DNA from: Bacteroidota bacterium
Lineage (GTDB): Bacteria; Bacteroidota; Bacteroidia; Chitinophagales; Chitinophagaceae
Assembly (NCBI GenBank): GCA_029560415.1
Contig: JAKQKY010000079.1
Coordinates: 1-50,381, forward strand
DNA length: 50,381 nucleotides
Direction: 5' to 3'
In this document: positions 24,751-35,173 of the stretch, one piece after another
Layout of the letters: the number at the start of each line of letters is the position of its first letter
Numbering within the stretch: position 1 is the first letter of the stretch
The notes under the pieces: model-generated
What the model was told of the DNA's origin: nothing
Databases searched by the model: none
What the model saw: the letters and a program-made list of their open reading frames with translations, nothing else
Made by a program: the position numbers and the translations under genes

Positions 24751-27132
24751 TTAGTTAATGTATTTAAATATGATCGCCGTTAGGATCACCGGTACAGCGG
24801 CCACCAATGTAGATTTTGCCAGGTCTGATACTTCCTGTCCTTCTGGTCGTGCAGGAACCGTTATGGTAGATCCTTCTTCCACTTTTGGATAAAAATGGAA
24901 AAACAGGAAATTCTTGGTTCGCTTACTTTTCCCATTGGCATATGTTACAAAGATCCTCTTTCGCCACGGCTTCACGCCATACCCACCAGCCTTGTCGATA
25001 TAATAAGACAGGTTGGTATGTTCCTTGTCAAAATTGATCTTTAATGGCGACTGAACTTTTCCCTGTACACTTACAAAAGGATTGATCTCGGGAACAAATA
25101 CCACATCATTTTCCTGTAAAATAATGTCATGCTTCGAGTTCCGGTATTTCATAGCCTTATACAGATCTATACTTACCGGCTCATCAATGGCTTTGGCCTT
25201 GGCAAGGGCGGCACTGTCGATAATGGGTTTACCATTAGAATCAATAGCAGGCTTATCAACAATTTTCTCCCTGAAAAATTCAGATTTATTCCTGTACAAA
25301 ACAGCTCCACCAAGGTTGGCATTGTCTTTTAATCCGCCGGCCCTGTCGAGGTAAGATGATAAACGTTCATATTTGTCTAATCTTGCATAACGCCCGGGAT
25401 ATTTTACAAGTCCCTTCAGTTCTATATTCTGTTGTAATTCAAAACTTGGATTTTTACGAACAAATACCTGGTCGAAAGGCTTCAGCAAAACATGTGCAGA
25501 AGCAGAATCTAGTTGAAGATCGGGAAGAATAGAGTAAGATTTTACAATGGTTCGGGTTGGTTTCAATCCTTTCTTTGCAGAATCCACATCTACAATACTG
25601 GAAATTTCCAATCGTCCAAATTCAGCACTTTGTTTAATACCGCCGGATAGGTATAACAGATCCTGCAGGTTCATACCTCCATACTTGCGCACTTTACCTT
25701 CGCGGCGAACTTCTCCATAAATTTCAACAAACTGCGATTCACCAAATTCACTTTGAGCAAACAACTGAACAATATCATTTGGCATCAGCAATACGTTGCT
25801 GGTACTGTTTATTTCATTTTCATTGATTCCCGACAAATTCAGTTCCAGCCTGTCTGACTGAAGATTGGTTGAATCACCGGCGCCCCTGAAAATATACGCC
25901 CTTGGCAGGTATGTATTGCGGGTTACACCACCGGCCCTGTTGATCACATCGAACAAACGATCCCCGGTTTTTAATTCATATACATCCGGGTATGTTACTT
26001 CTCCCCTTAATTCTATTTTATTGGAAATGCCTGGTTTGATGAGATCTACTTTCAGGATATCACCATCCTGCAACAGGAAATCCTGTCCATCAATTTTGAG
26101 GATCGCATTCACGTTCACATCCCGCTGAACCTGCTTTTCATTGTCGGTACGAATTACTTTCAATGATGATGCAAATGCATCAGCGTTCAATCCACCCGTA
26201 TATTTTAAAAGTGCCTTAACACCCTCATCCTTTTTCAATTGATAATACATTGGGCGTTTGAACTGTCCTGTTGCCAATACCTTTTTTTCAACAAAGCCAA
26301 TGATCACAAAATCATTATTCTGCAGGTACATATGCTTTCCAAAATCACCGGTATTGAGATATTTATATACATCGATCTCATCGATCACCTTGCCGCTCCT
26401 TTTGATCTGGATACTGCGTAGGTTACCGAAATCGCTTACCCCGCCTGCTTTTGCGATAACATTGAATGCATTGGAAAATGCCGACACCGTAACCGGACCA
26501 GGATTTTTCACTTCACCTACCACATTTACATTGATGCTGCGGGGCTGACCCAGTGAGATGGAGATATTGGTACCGGCGGGTACTACACTCCTGAAACGGG
26601 AATATACAATGGAGCGCATATTGTCGAACGTTAGTCCCTGTACATTGATCTTTCCCAGTCCTTGCGGGAAAATGGCGCCATCTCTTGCCACGATATAACT
26701 TTCCTGGAATTCGGCTGCGCCCCAGAGCGAAACCATGATATGATCTCCTACCCCGATCGGGTAATCAAGTGGCGGTGTAGATAACTCGGTAAGATCGGTA
26801 ACGGCTGAGCCCTGGAAAACATTGGCTCCATAGGTTTTTTCCGGGCTGTAAGCATTGAGCTTTACATTGTCTTTAATAATACTGTCCTTTTCGAGCTTGT
26901 TGTTTTTCGAAAATTCCGCATTCTTATCCTTGCCGGTATTTTCTTTATTCTTATCGTTGAGCAGTGAATTAAGTTGCGATGGCGACATGCTCTTGGGATC
27001 GATCTGGTTGGGAAGGATCTCGGCGGGTATCTGTTGTATTACCGGAGGTTGACAATATGCTGCGGCTGAATGAAAGAATAGTACAATTAATGCCAGCATT
27101 TTTAGTACAAGCCTGCTTGGTAATCGTTGCAT
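24751..27132 (-). CDS. SLBB-domain polysaccharide export protein (Wza-like)
   Basis: 793 aa. Signal peptide ending near AAAYCQ. The Cys is not in a good lipobox, so signal peptidase I is more likely. A low-complexity charged linker (residues 45-95) precedes the polysaccharide export domain (YPIGVGDHIMVSLWG, 124-138). Six SLBB-type beta-grasp repeats follow, each marked by a G-[EQLK]-V/F-x-x-P-like start: GEVKNPG, GQFKRPM, GEVTYPD, GEVRREG, GLVKYPG and GKVQSP. A hydrophobic C-terminus (TLVAAVPVILTAIIFKYI) could be a membrane anchor. It is longer than E. coli Wza but normal for Bacteroidota. Forms the outer-membrane exit for capsule or exopolysaccharide. Confidence 0.92.
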   Translation of the reverse strand: MQRLPSRLVLKMLALIVLFFHSAAAYCQPPVIQQIPAEILPNQIDPKSMSPSQLNSLLNDKNKENTGKDKNAEFSKNNKLEKDSIIKDNVKLNAYSPEKTYGANVFQGSAVTDLTELSTPPLDYPIGVGDHIMVSLWGAAEFQESYIVARDGAIFPQGLGKINVQGLTFDNMRSIVYSRFRSVVPAGTNISISLGQPRSINVNVVGEVKNPGPVTVSAFSNAFNVIAKAGGVSDFGNLRSIQIKRSGKVIDEIDVYKYLNTGDFGKHMYLQNNDFVIIGFVEKKVLATGQFKRPMYYQLKKDEGVKALLKYTGGLNADAFASSLKVIRTDNEKQVQRDVNVNAILKIDGQDFLLQDGDILKVDLIKPGISNKIELRGEVTYPDVYELKTGDRLFDVINRAGGVTRNTYLPRAYIFRGAGDSTNLQSDRLELNLSGINENEINSTSNVLLMPNDIVQLFAQSEFGESQFVEIYGEVRREGKVRKYGGMNLQDLLYLSGGIKQSAEFGRLEISSIVDVDSAKKGLKPTRTIVKSYSILPDLQLDSASAHVLLKPFDQVFVRKNPSFELQQNIELKGLVKYPGRYARLDKYERLSSYLDRAGGLKDNANLGGAVLYRNKSEFFREKIVDKPAIDSNGKPIIDSAALAKAKAIDEPVSIDLYKAMKYRNSKHDIILQENDVVFVPEINPFVSVQGKVQSPLKINFDKEHTNLSYYIDKAGGYGVKPWRKRIFVTYANGKSKRTKNFLFFHFYPKVEEGSTITVPARPEGQEVSDLAKSTLVAAVPVILTAIIFKYIN

Positions 27133-27184
27133 TTTTCTGAAGGGGTTAATTTAGTAAATGTTAGATCGAAGCAAATATAATATA

Positions 27185-28126
27185 TTATTCAAGAGGTTGT
27201 TGTAACAGGGCTTCATACTCTTCCCTGATTTCCCGCACGATGTCGGCAGCAGGCATGATCTTTTTGATGAGTGCACTAACCTGGCCTATCTCGAGTTCTC
27301 CTTCTTCCAGGTCGCCTTCGAACATGCCCTTCTTGGCCCGGCCCCTTCCCAGCAGGGTTTGCAGCGCTTCGGGTGAAGCGCAGTCTTTTTCGGCCTGCTG
27401 CACCTGTTGGTAAAATGCATTGCGGATCAGCCTAACCGGTGTAAGTTGTTTCAGGGTTAGAATGGTATCTCCTTCCGAAGTATTAATAACCGCATTCTTG
27501 AAATGTATATGGCTTGATGCTTCATCACTGGCTACAAACCGGCTTCCTACCTGCACTCCCGACGCACCAAGAACCATCGCAGCCAGCATCTGCCGGCCAG
27601 TGGCAATGCCTCCCGCCGCAATCACCGGGATACTAACGGTATTGCATACTGCCGGGATCAGCACAAAAGTGGTGGTTTCATCCCGCCCGTTATGACCCCC
27701 GGCTTCAAAGCCTTCTGCCACCACTGCATCGCAGCCGGCTTCCTGCGCTTTGAGAGCAAATTTGCTGCTGCTCACCACATGTACCACCGTAATGCCATGC
27801 GCTTTTAACAGCGATGTATAGGTTTTAGGATTTCCCGCTGAAGTGAAAACGATCGGAACTTTTTCCTCGATGATCGTTTTTATATGGGCTTCAATATCAG
27901 GATACAGCATGGGCAGGTTAACGCCAAAAGGTTTACTGGTAGCCGCTTTGCATTTTTGAATATGCTCCTTCAGCACATGAGGATACATACTCCCGCTGCC
28001 AATGATCCCCAGTCCACCGGCATTACTTACGGCACTGGCTAAACGCCAACCGCTGGCCCAGATCATACCAGCCTGGATCAATGGAAACTCAATATTAAAT
28101 AAACGGGTAATGGAATGACGGGGCAT
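27185..28126 (-). CDS. Nitronate monooxygenase-family flavoprotein
   Basis: 313 aa. Begins with RLFNIEFPLIQAGMIWASGWRLASAVSNAGGLGIIGSG, the (beta/alpha)8 FMN-binding start of the 2-nitropropane dioxygenase family. VVAEGFEAGGHNGRDET and PVIAAGGIATGRQMLAAMVLGASGVQVGSRF form the FMN phosphate site. Family members oxidise nitronates or act as enoyl reductases (FabK-like). Which applies here is not decided by sequence. Soluble; 52 bp downstream of the SLBB gene start, not obviously related to it. Confidence 0.88.
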   Translation of the reverse strand: MPRHSITRLFNIEFPLIQAGMIWASGWRLASAVSNAGGLGIIGSGSMYPHVLKEHIQKCKAATSKPFGVNLPMLYPDIEAHIKTIIEEKVPIVFTSAGNPKTYTSLLKAHGITVVHVVSSSKFALKAQEAGCDAVVAEGFEAGGHNGRDETTTFVLIPAVCNTVSIPVIAAGGIATGRQMLAAMVLGASGVQVGSRFVASDEASSHIHFKNAVINTSEGDTILTLKQLTPVRLIRNAFYQQVQQAEKDCASPEALQTLLGRGRAKKGMFEGDLEEGELEIGQVSALIKKIMPAADIVREIREEYEALLQQPLE

Positions 28127-28194
28127 AATTGAAAATTGTAAAGATGCGGGGCAACGAATGAAGCCCGACTGGTAACCAAGATAAATAAAAAATC

Positions 28195-29196
28195 TTATTT
28201 GCTGCTGCCACCAAGGTCGATGGCGGTGTTGTCGCCGATATTGAGATTCCTGCTTACGCCCTTTACTTCGGCATCACTGCCAATGAGTGAATTGTTCAAC
28301 ACGATTTCTACCAGGTTAGAATATGCGCCAATGATAGAGTCTTTGATGATGGCGTGCGACACAGTGGTATTTTCACCGATGGCCACATTTGGACCGATCA
28401 CAGAATTTTTTATGCTGCATCCTGCGCCGATGCTTACTGGTGGTATGATGATAGAATTTTTATAATCGTTCGTTTCAGAAACATTGCCGCCGAACTTTTT
28501 TAATAAGATGGCATTGGATTCGAGGAGACTTTCTTTTTTACCACAATCAAACCAATTGGTAACCTTAAATGATTGAAAACGTGCACCCCGTTGAATCATG
28601 CATTCAAGCGCATCGGTAAGATTAAATTCTTCGTAACTCGTTTTACTATCGATGATCTTATTGAGGCAGGTAAACAGGAAATCGGTTTCCTTGATCTTGT
28701 ATACGCCAACGAGGGCCATATTGCTTTTTGGAATAGCAGGTTTTTCAACCACCCTGCTGATAAATCCATCTTCTTCAATTTCTGCAACGCCGAAATTTCG
28801 TGGGTCATCAACTTTTTTCACACCCAGCATCGAATGAGGAGAATCAATGATCTCCTTTACATCGTATTCTGCAATGGTATCTCCTAATACAATGATCACT
28901 TCATCATTTCCTACCAATTCTTTTGTGAGATCGATCGCATGACCAGTACCATGCCGTTCACTTTGGGTTACAAAATGACAGTTCAGTTCCGGATATTGCT
29001 CTGTAACATAATCCCTGATCTTTTCGCCCAGGTAACCAATGATAAAGATGAAATCCTGTACGCCTGCATCGCGGAGCTGATCGATGATGATGCTGAGAAT
29101 GGTTTTTCCCGCTAATGGAATTAACGCTTTAGGTTGTGTATATGTATGCGGGCGAAGTTTTGTTCCTGCACCGGCTACTGGTATAATGGCCTTCAT
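28195..29196 (-). CDS. Sugar-phosphate nucleotidyltransferase with left-handed beta-helix
   Basis: 333 aa. N-terminal nucleotidyltransferase signature GAGTKLRPHTYTQPKALIP (residues 9-27), then IIVLGDTIAEYD for the metal/nucleotide site. From about 250 the chain has hexapeptide repeats (IPPVSIGAGCSIKNSVIGPNVAIGENTTVSHAIIKDSIIG). The layout matches RmlA/GlmU-like enzymes that make NDP-sugars from sugar-1-phosphate; the exact sugar is not clear. The proximity to Wzz/Wza-like genes fits supply of precursors for surface polysaccharide (inference). Confidence 0.88.
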   Translation of the reverse strand: MKAIIPVAGAGTKLRPHTYTQPKALIPLAGKTILSIIIDQLRDAGVQDFIFIIGYLGEKIRDYVTEQYPELNCHFVTQSERHGTGHAIDLTKELVGNDEVIIVLGDTIAEYDVKEIIDSPHSMLGVKKVDDPRNFGVAEIEEDGFISRVVEKPAIPKSNMALVGVYKIKETDFLFTCLNKIIDSKTSYEEFNLTDALECMIQRGARFQSFKVTNWFDCGKKESLLESNAILLKKFGGNVSETNDYKNSIIIPPVSIGAGCSIKNSVIGPNVAIGENTTVSHAIIKDSIIGAYSNLVEIVLNNSLIGSDAEVKGVSRNLNIGDNTAIDLGGSSK

Positions 29197-29356
29197 TGAT
29201 AAACCCTTCCGCTCTAAACGGACTATTTAGTTTAAAATAGTATCTATTTCGGGAAGTGAAAATAATGATTTTTGTGTAAAACAAACACATTACTATTATC
29301 CGGCAGGTATTCTGTAAAATGAATGGCCATGTTTAACATTATAATTTTATGCAGCT

Positions 29357-29364
29357 TATCTTTG
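29357..29364 (+). promoter_or_regulatory. Candidate -7 promoter element for glyA
   Basis: TATCTTTG matches the Bacteroidota TAnnTTTG consensus exactly. Transcription would begin about 6 nt later, leaving only some 5-12 nt before the ATG codons at 29376 and 29382. The -33 element is weak. Confidence 0.45.
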
Positions 29365-29375
29365 CCACCTAAATA

Positions 29376-30689
29376 ATGCATATGCAAAAGGATACCGTCA
29401 TTTTTGATCTTATTCAGAAAGAACTGGACAGGCAACGCAATGGTATAGAACTCATTGCCAGCGAAAATTTTACCAGCCTCCAGGTGATGCAGGCCATGGG
29501 CACATCGCTTACCAATAAATATGCGGAAGGATACCCTGGCAGAAGGTATTATGGCGGATGCGAAATCGTTGACCAGATAGAACAGCTTGCCATCGACCGT
29601 GTTAAAGAAATTTTTGGTTGCGAATATGCAAACGTGCAACCACATAGCGGCGCCCAGGCAAATGCCGCTTTAATGATGGCGGTATTGCAGGCGGGCGATA
29701 AAATACTGGGACTCGACCTTAGCATGGGAGGTCACCTTACACACGGCTCACCCGTTAATTTCTCCGGTAAATTATACAAACCATCTTTTTATACAGTTAA
29801 AAAGGATACGGGCCTTATTGATTATGAAATGCTGGAAGAAAAAGCCCGTACCGAAAAACCAAAACTCATCATTTGTGGCGCATCAGCCTATAGCAGGGAT
29901 ATTGATTACCCGAGGATCAGGAAAGTTGCCGATGAAATTGGTGCATTTGTATTATGTGATATGGCGCATCCCGCCGGGCTTATTGCAAAGGGATTGCTGA
30001 GTTCACCATTTGAGCATTGTCATTTCGTAACCAGCACTACCCATAAAACTTTGCGTGGACCCCGCGGAGGTATCATCTTAATGAAAAAGGATTTTGAAAA
30101 TCCGTTTGGTCTCAAAGATCCCAAAGGGAATATCCGCATGATGAGTCACCTGCTAGATATGGCCGTATTCCCCGGTACACAGGGCGGCCCGCTTGAACAC
30201 GTGATAGCAGCCAAAGCCGTAGCTTTCGGCGAAATCCTGACTGAAGAATATACCGTGTACATTAAGCAGGTTCAGCGCAATGCACAGGCCATGGCCAAAG
30301 CATTCATGGAAAAAAAATACGAGATCATCAGTGGCGGAACAGATAACCACCTGATGCTGATCGACCTTCGCAATAAGAACATTACCGGTAAGAAAGCACA
30401 GGAAACGCTGGACAGGGCACACATCACCCTGAATAAAAATGCAGTGCCTTATGATGATAAAAGTCCGTTCGTTACCAGCGGCATACGGGTAGGCGTACCT
30501 GCAGTAACAACCCGGGGCATGAAAGAAGCTGATATGCAGGTGATCGTAGATCTTATTGACCGGGTGATCACCAATATTGATGACGAAACCGTGATCGCGG
30601 AAGTGAAAGAATCGGTAAAAACATTTATGAAACAGTTTCCTTTGTACCCCGAATTGAATCAAACCAATCCAATGCCCGAACTGGCTTAA
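29376..30689 (+). CDS. glyA: Serine hydroxymethyltransferase
   Basis: 437 aa. Converts serine and tetrahydrofolate to glycine and 5,10-methylene-THF, using PLP. The PLP-binding lysine is Lys224 in [27 protein letters not shown] (23-34), [14 protein letters not shown] (48-61) and [11 protein letters not shown] (194-204) are classical SHMT motifs. Two starts, MHM, lie 6 bp apart; the second (29382) is equally plausible. Followed after 11 bp by a DUF4293 gene, so probably a two-gene operon. Confidence 0.97.
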   Translation: MHMQKDTVIFDLIQKELDRQRNGIELIASENFTSLQVMQAMGTSLTNKYAEGYPGRRYYGGCEIVDQIEQLAIDRVKEIFGCEYANVQPHSGAQANAALMMAVLQAGDKILGLDLSMGGHLTHGSPVNFSGKLYKPSFYTVKKDTGLIDYEMLEEKARTEKPKLIICGASAYSRDIDYPRIRKVADEIGAFVLCDMAHPAGLIAKGLLSSPFEHCHFVTSTTHKTLRGPRGGIILMKKDFENPFGLKDPKGNIRMMSHLLDMAVFPGTQGGPLEHVIAAKAVAFGEILTEEYTVYIKQVQRNAQAMAKAFMEKKYEIISGGTDNHLMLIDLRNKNITGKKAQETLDRAHITLNKNAVPYDDKSPFVTSGIRVGVPAVTTRGMKEADMQVIVDLIDRVITNIDDETVIAEVKESVKTFMKQFPLYPELNQTNPMPELA

Positions 30690-30700
30690 AAAATAATATC

Positions 30701-31138
30701 ATGCTACAAAGAATTCAATCCATCTGGTTATTGCTCGCCTCTGTTTGCTCCTTTGCCGGGCTTAAGTTTTTTTTCTATTCCGGCAAGGTGAATGAAGTAA
30801 GTTCAAATGCAGTAAATGGTGCTTCTACTTACGTAACACTGAATGGATTTCAGAATATTTATATCACTGTTCTTACGATTGCCATTGGTATATTGGCACT
30901 CATCATCATATTCCTGTATAAGAACCGGAATTTCCAGATGCGGCTATGTGCCATTGGTATAGGGCTTGAAGCCATCCTGATTTATTTATATTACCAGGAA
31001 GTATCAACCCTATTTATCCAGGGAAGCTATTCTATAACCGCTTTGTTACAGGCAGCGATCATATTGTTTTTTATTTTAGCAATAAGGGGAATTGCCAGGG
31101 ACAATAAACTTATCCGCGACAGCAACAGGCTTCGTTAA
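30701..31138 (+). CDS. DUF4293 family membrane protein
   Basis: 145 aa. Starts MLQRIQSIWLLLASVCSFAGLKFFFYSG, the DUF4293 signature. Four hydrophobic segments at about 8-26, 52-70, 81-97 and 110-128. Unknown function, restricted to Bacteroidota as far as known. Its stop codon is 4 bp from the convergent uvrA stop. Confidence 0.85.
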   Translation: MLQRIQSIWLLLASVCSFAGLKFFFYSGKVNEVSSNAVNGASTYVTLNGFQNIYITVLTIAIGILALIIIFLYKNRNFQMRLCAIGIGLEAILIYLYYQEVSTLFIQGSYSITALLQAAIILFFILAIRGIARDNKLIRDSNRLR

Positions 31139-31142
31139 TGCA

Positions 31143-33977
31143 TTACATAAACCGGCCTGTATAGCTGGTCTTGTTTTTTTTCAGATCAGCGGGCTTGCCG
31201 GCAAAGACCAGGTTTCCACCTGCATCGCCTGCTTCGGGGCCCAGGTCTATGATCCAGTCACAACTTTTTAATACATCGGTATTGTGTTCGATCACGATAA
31301 TGGAATGACCTTGTTCGATCAATGCATTGAATGAAGCCAATAGTTTTTTAATATCGTGGAAATGAAGACCTGTAGTGGGTTCATCAAAGATGAAGAGAAT
31401 ATGACCCTGTGCCTTACCCTTTCCTAAAAATGAAGCCAGTTTTACCCTTTGTGCTTCTCCACCGCTTAACGTGTTGGATGACTGCCCAAGTTTAACGTAA
31501 CCCAGGCCAACATCACTCAACGGCTGAATTTTTTTGGCTACTTCTTTTCCGTCTTTTTCATCTTTATTAAAGAATTCGATCGCTTCATCCACACTCATCT
31601 CCAGCAGTTCATAAATATTCTTATCCTGGAATTTTATATCCAGCACTTCTTCCTTGAATCTTTTGCCACCACACACATCGCATTGCAGGTGTACATCAGC
31701 AAGAAATTGCATTTCCACGATCTGTTCGCCTTCTCCCTTGCAGGCATCGCATCGCCCGCCATCTACGTTGAAAGAGAAATGCTTGGGCATAAATCCACGC
31801 ATCTTGCTAAGCGGTTGTTTGGCATAGAGGTCCCTGATCTCATCATAGGCTTTGATGTAAGTTACCGGGTTACTCCTGCTCGATTTACCGATTGGATTCT
31901 GGTCAACCAGTTCTACCTGCTTGATGGAATCCACATCACCTGACAAACCATGGTATAAACCTGGTTTATCTACAAACTCACCTTTTAGTTTTTGAAGTGC
32001 CGGGTATAAAATTTGTTTTACCAGCGTTGTTTTGCCGCTTCCGCTAACACCACTAACGGCACAGAGTACCTGCAGTGGAAACTGTACGGAGATGTTTTTG
32101 AGATTATTCTGAACAGCGCCTTCCACCGTAATATACCGAACCCATTTGCGCACATGTTTTGGCGGATCGATGGACAATACCCCTGAAAGATATTTCCCGG
32201 TGAGGCTATTTTTATCGGCAATGATTTCGTCATGGTTTCCGACAGCAACAACCTCACCCCCGAGATGGCTTGCCAATGGCCCCATGTCAATGATATGATC
32301 GGCTTCCCGCATCATCATTTCATCGTGTTCTACTACCACTACCGTATTCCCAAGATCCCTCAATTCTTTTAATACAACTATAAGCCGCTCGGTATCCCTG
32401 CTGTGCAGTCCAATAGACGGCTCATCTAATATGTACAATGAATTGGTGAGGTTGCTTCCCAGGCTTCGGGTAAGCTGAATGCGTTGGCTTTCGCCGCCAC
32501 TAAGCGAATTGGCCAGGCGGTTGAGGGTAAGATAACCGAGACCTACATCAATAAGGGTTTTTATACGCAGGTGAATTTCAATGAGAATTCGTTTGGCCAC
32601 CTGTTCACGATATTCGCCGAGTTTGAGTTTATTGAACCATTGCTGCAGGTCTTTAACCGGCATTTCACAAAGTTCGCCGATATGTTTGCCGCCTACTTTC
32701 ACATAGAGCGCCTCTTTGCGCAAACGATAACCTTTGCAATCTGTACATAAGGTACGGCCGCGGTACCGGCTCAGCAAAACCCTGTATTGTACTTTATATA
32801 AATTCTGTTCTACTTCTTTGAAAAAATCATCGATGCCATTGGCGTATTCATTTCCTTTCCATAACTGATCAAGCTGTGTTGAACTAAGATCCATGATTGG
32901 CTTGTGCACCGGGAAATCGAATTTTTTAGCCGCTTTGATGAAGGCTTCCTTCCACATACCCAGCTTCTCTCCTTTCCATGGCGCTACCGCACCTTCGTAT
33001 AGGCTTAACCGTTTGTCGGGTATCACCAGGTCGGGATCGATGCCCAGTATTTGTGAAAACCCTTCGCAGGTGGGGCAGGCACCGAAGGGATTGTTGAATG
33101 AAAAAAGATTAGGAACAGGTTCTTCGAACTGGATGCCATCGAGTTCGAATTTATTGCTGAAGGAAAGTGTTTCTTTACCATTAATCTCCAGTTGCATCAT
33201 GCCTTCTCCTTCATAGAAAGCAGTACCGGCAGAATCGGAAAGCCTGTGTATATCATCTTCATCAAATTCTTTTTTCAGCAACCGGTCTATCAGGATAAAC
33301 GTTTCCGGTTCTTTACCTTTCGGTCCTTTCATAAAAGCATCCACATCTTTTAATTCGAGCAGGTCTTCGATCCTGAGTATTTCTCCATCCTGGTATAAAC
33401 GGGCGAAACCTTTTTGCAGCAGGATATTTAATTCTTCTTTAATATCACGGTTGCGATGTTTCTTCAGCGGAACCAGGATCATTATCTTATCGCCGTTCTT
33501 TAAGCGGTCCATGGCATTGATCACATCTGCTACATCATCTTTCTTTACTTCCCTGCCACTTACCGGCGAAATGGTTACGCCTGCCCTTGCAAATAATAAA
33601 CGCAGGTAATCATAGATCTCTGTCATGCTACCAACGGTACTCCGTGGTGTACGGGTGATCACTTTCTGTTCGATGGCAATAGCGGGGCATAGTCCTTTGA
33701 TGAAATCCACATCTGGTTTATTCATACGCTGCATGAACTGCCTTGCGTAAGCGCTCAGGCTTTCTGCATAACGGCGTTGGCCTTCCGCAAATAAAGTATC
33801 AATCGTAAGTGATGATTTTCCTGAGCCAGATACACCCGTAACCACCACCAGCTTATTGCGTGGTATCGTTACCGTTATGTTTTTCAGGTTATGTACTCTT
33901 GCTCCTTTTATGAATATATCGTTTCCAACAGGAAGGATGGTCTCCTGCTTTTTTTTCTTAACCGTTTTTGCTTGCAT
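31143..33977 (-). CDS. uvrA: Excinuclease ABC subunit A (UvrA)
   Basis: 944 aa, full length. DNA damage recognition ATPase of nucleotide excision repair. Walker A sites GVSGSGKSS at 48-56 and GVSGSGKTT in the second half; signatures [14 protein letters not shown] and [14 protein letters not shown]; Walker [13 protein letters not shown] and [11 protein letters not shown]. The second zinc module is complete (CDACKGEG ... CDVCGGKRF). In the first, CPTC at 301-304 is present, but the partner CxxC expected just before LFSFNNP is replaced by ELDG. No clear operon partner. Confidence 0.97.
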   Translation of the reverse strand: MQAKTVKKKKQETILPVGNDIFIKGARVHNLKNITVTIPRNKLVVVTGVSGSGKSSLTIDTLFAEGQRRYAESLSAYARQFMQRMNKPDVDFIKGLCPAIAIEQKVITRTPRSTVGSMTEIYDYLRLLFARAGVTISPVSGREVKKDDVADVINAMDRLKNGDKIMILVPLKKHRNRDIKEELNILLQKGFARLYQDGEILRIEDLLELKDVDAFMKGPKGKEPETFILIDRLLKKEFDEDDIHRLSDSAGTAFYEGEGMMQLEINGKETLSFSNKFELDGIQFEEPVPNLFSFNNPFGACPTCEGFSQILGIDPDLVIPDKRLSLYEGAVAPWKGEKLGMWKEAFIKAAKKFDFPVHKPIMDLSSTQLDQLWKGNEYANGIDDFFKEVEQNLYKVQYRVLLSRYRGRTLCTDCKGYRLRKEALYVKVGGKHIGELCEMPVKDLQQWFNKLKLGEYREQVAKRILIEIHLRIKTLIDVGLGYLTLNRLANSLSGGESQRIQLTRSLGSNLTNSLYILDEPSIGLHSRDTERLIVVLKELRDLGNTVVVVEHDEMMMREADHIIDMGPLASHLGGEVVAVGNHDEIIADKNSLTGKYLSGVLSIDPPKHVRKWVRYITVEGAVQNNLKNISVQFPLQVLCAVSGVSGSGKTTLVKQILYPALQKLKGEFVDKPGLYHGLSGDVDSIKQVELVDQNPIGKSSRSNPVTYIKAYDEIRDLYAKQPLSKMRGFMPKHFSFNVDGGRCDACKGEGEQIVEMQFLADVHLQCDVCGGKRFKEEVLDIKFQDKNIYELLEMSVDEAIEFFNKDEKDGKEVAKKIQPLSDVGLGYVKLGQSSNTLSGGEAQRVKLASFLGKGKAQGHILFIFDEPTTGLHFHDIKKLLASFNALIEQGHSIIVIEHNTDVLKSCDWIIDLGPEAGDAGGNLVFAGKPADLKKNKTSYTGRFM

Positions 33978-34117
33978 AATAGGCTGTAAAATTACCTGAA
34001 TATGAGGTTATTACTATCAATTGTGAAATTCTTGATAAAAATACTACGTAGATGTACGAATGAATTCGAGAACAAGTACTTTAGTTTTGAATTTTCGCAA
34101 AAAAAGTTTCAAAATCA

Positions 34118-34148
34118 TTTGGCGGTTTATTTTTTATCTATACTTTCA
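34118..34148 (+). promoter_or_regulatory. Candidate promoter of the sigma-70 family gene
   Basis: TTTG at 34118-34121 and TACTTTCA at 34141-34148 with 19 bp between, close to the Bacteroidota TTTG-N19-TAnnTTTG pattern (the last bases deviate). The leader would be about 115 nt. No other signal is seen in the 295-bp uvrA/sigma divergent region. Confidence 0.35.
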
Positions 34149-34272
34149 CAGTCCAATATCCAGTAAAAGTGAAAAGCCGCAGATGCCTATCTAAATGACT
34201 TCTACGCTATTTTTCTCCTCTTATTGGACCCTGTAACAAATTAGTCCTAAACCATTTAAACTGTAGAAGTTT

Positions 34273-34854
34273 ATGAAATGCCTCAAAAACCTAACTGACC
34301 AACAACTCGTACGTTCATACATGGACGGCGACTCAAATGCCCTTGCAACTTTAGTAGTACGTTACAAGGACAAAATTTACACATCCATCTATTTACTGGT
34401 TAAAGACAAATACCTGGCCGAAGATATCTTCCAGGATGTATTTATCCGTATCATAGATACCCTGAAAGGCGGACGTTACACCGACGAAGGGAAATTCCTG
34501 CCATGGGCAATGCGCATTGCACATAACTTATGTGTAGATCATTTCCGCAAAGTAAAACGCAGTCCAAGTATTAAAACCAGCGACGATCGTGATATTTTTG
34601 AAGTATTGAATTTTTCTGAAGCCGGTGCCGACCAGCGTATGATGGCCGATCAAAGCCACGACAGGGTAAGAAAAATGATCGATATGCTGCCTGAAGACCA
34701 GCGTGAAGTGATCATCCTGCGTCATTATGCCGACCTGAGCTTTAAAGAAATCTCTGCTTTAACCAAATGCAGCATCAATACAGCACTGGGCCGTATGCGC
34801 TATGGTTTGATCAACCTGCGTAAAATGATGACAGAAAAACAAATTGCTTTATAA
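34273..34854 (+). CDS. RNA polymerase sigma-70 family (ECF-like) factor
   Basis: 193 aa. Region 2 (about 10-90): LVRSYMDGDSNALATLVVRYKDKIYTSIYLLVKDKYLAEDIFQDVFIRI, with FLPWAMRIAHNLCVDHFRK. Region 4 (about 137-187): MLPEDQREVIILRHYADLSFKEISALTKCSINTALGRMRYGLINLRK, the helix-turn-helix that reads the -35/-33 element. No anti-sigma gene is adjacent, so it may be one of the stand-alone, highly expressed sigma factors of this phylum. Confidence 0.93.
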   Translation: MKCLKNLTDQQLVRSYMDGDSNALATLVVRYKDKIYTSIYLLVKDKYLAEDIFQDVFIRIIDTLKGGRYTDEGKFLPWAMRIAHNLCVDHFRKVKRSPSIKTSDDRDIFEVLNFSEAGADQRMMADQSHDRVRKMIDMLPEDQREVIILRHYADLSFKEISALTKCSINTALGRMRYGLINLRKMMTEKQIAL

Positions 34855-34884
34855 GATTCACTAACCCCCAAGTATATATGAAAG

Positions 34885-34917
34885 ATCCTTCCGGTAACAT
34901 GGAAGGATTTTTTATTA
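34885..34917 (+). terminator. Intrinsic terminator of the sigma factor gene
   Basis: ATCCTTCC - 8-nt loop - GGAAGGAT followed by TTTTTATT, 30 nt past the stop codon. Confidence 0.85.
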
Positions 34918-35097
34918 TGTGACAGGGATCATCAGGTGTAGGAATCGTTTTAACTTATAAACACCCAAAATATTTGTGTCCCGTTGATAATAGTAGAATG
35001 TATTGTGCTAATTAAAGTGTTTCAAAATTTAAAACTGTTAAGATCAGGGAACTGAATTTGAGTTTACAGTAGTGCAAAAGCTCAATCAGGGCTCCAT

Positions 35098-35138
35098 CCC
35101 GAAAAAAGGATGTAATTTTTTTCGGGGCTCTTTTTTTG
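35098..35138 (+). terminator. Strong intrinsic terminator with no obvious gene upstream
   Basis: Perfect 10-bp stem CCCGAAAAAA / TTTTTTCGGG with loop GGATGTAAT, followed by GGCTCTTTTTTTG. The nearest plus-strand gene already has its own terminator 180 bp earlier. Confidence 0.65.
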
Positions 35139-35146
35139 CGAAACGT

Positions 35147-35170
35147 CCCGATGAGCGAAGCGATTTCGGG
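35147..35170. repeat. REP-like palindrome 1
   Basis: CCCGA ... TCGGG arms around GAGCGAAGC. Shares the core GAGCGAAGCG with the next element; probably a dispersed repeat. Confidence 0.6.
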
Positions 35171-35173
35171 AGT

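Noticed and set aside
29197-29375. Glycine or folate riboswitch upstream of glyA
   Set aside because: The likely transcription start leaves a leader of about 10 nt, too short for a riboswitch, and no aptamer pattern was seen.
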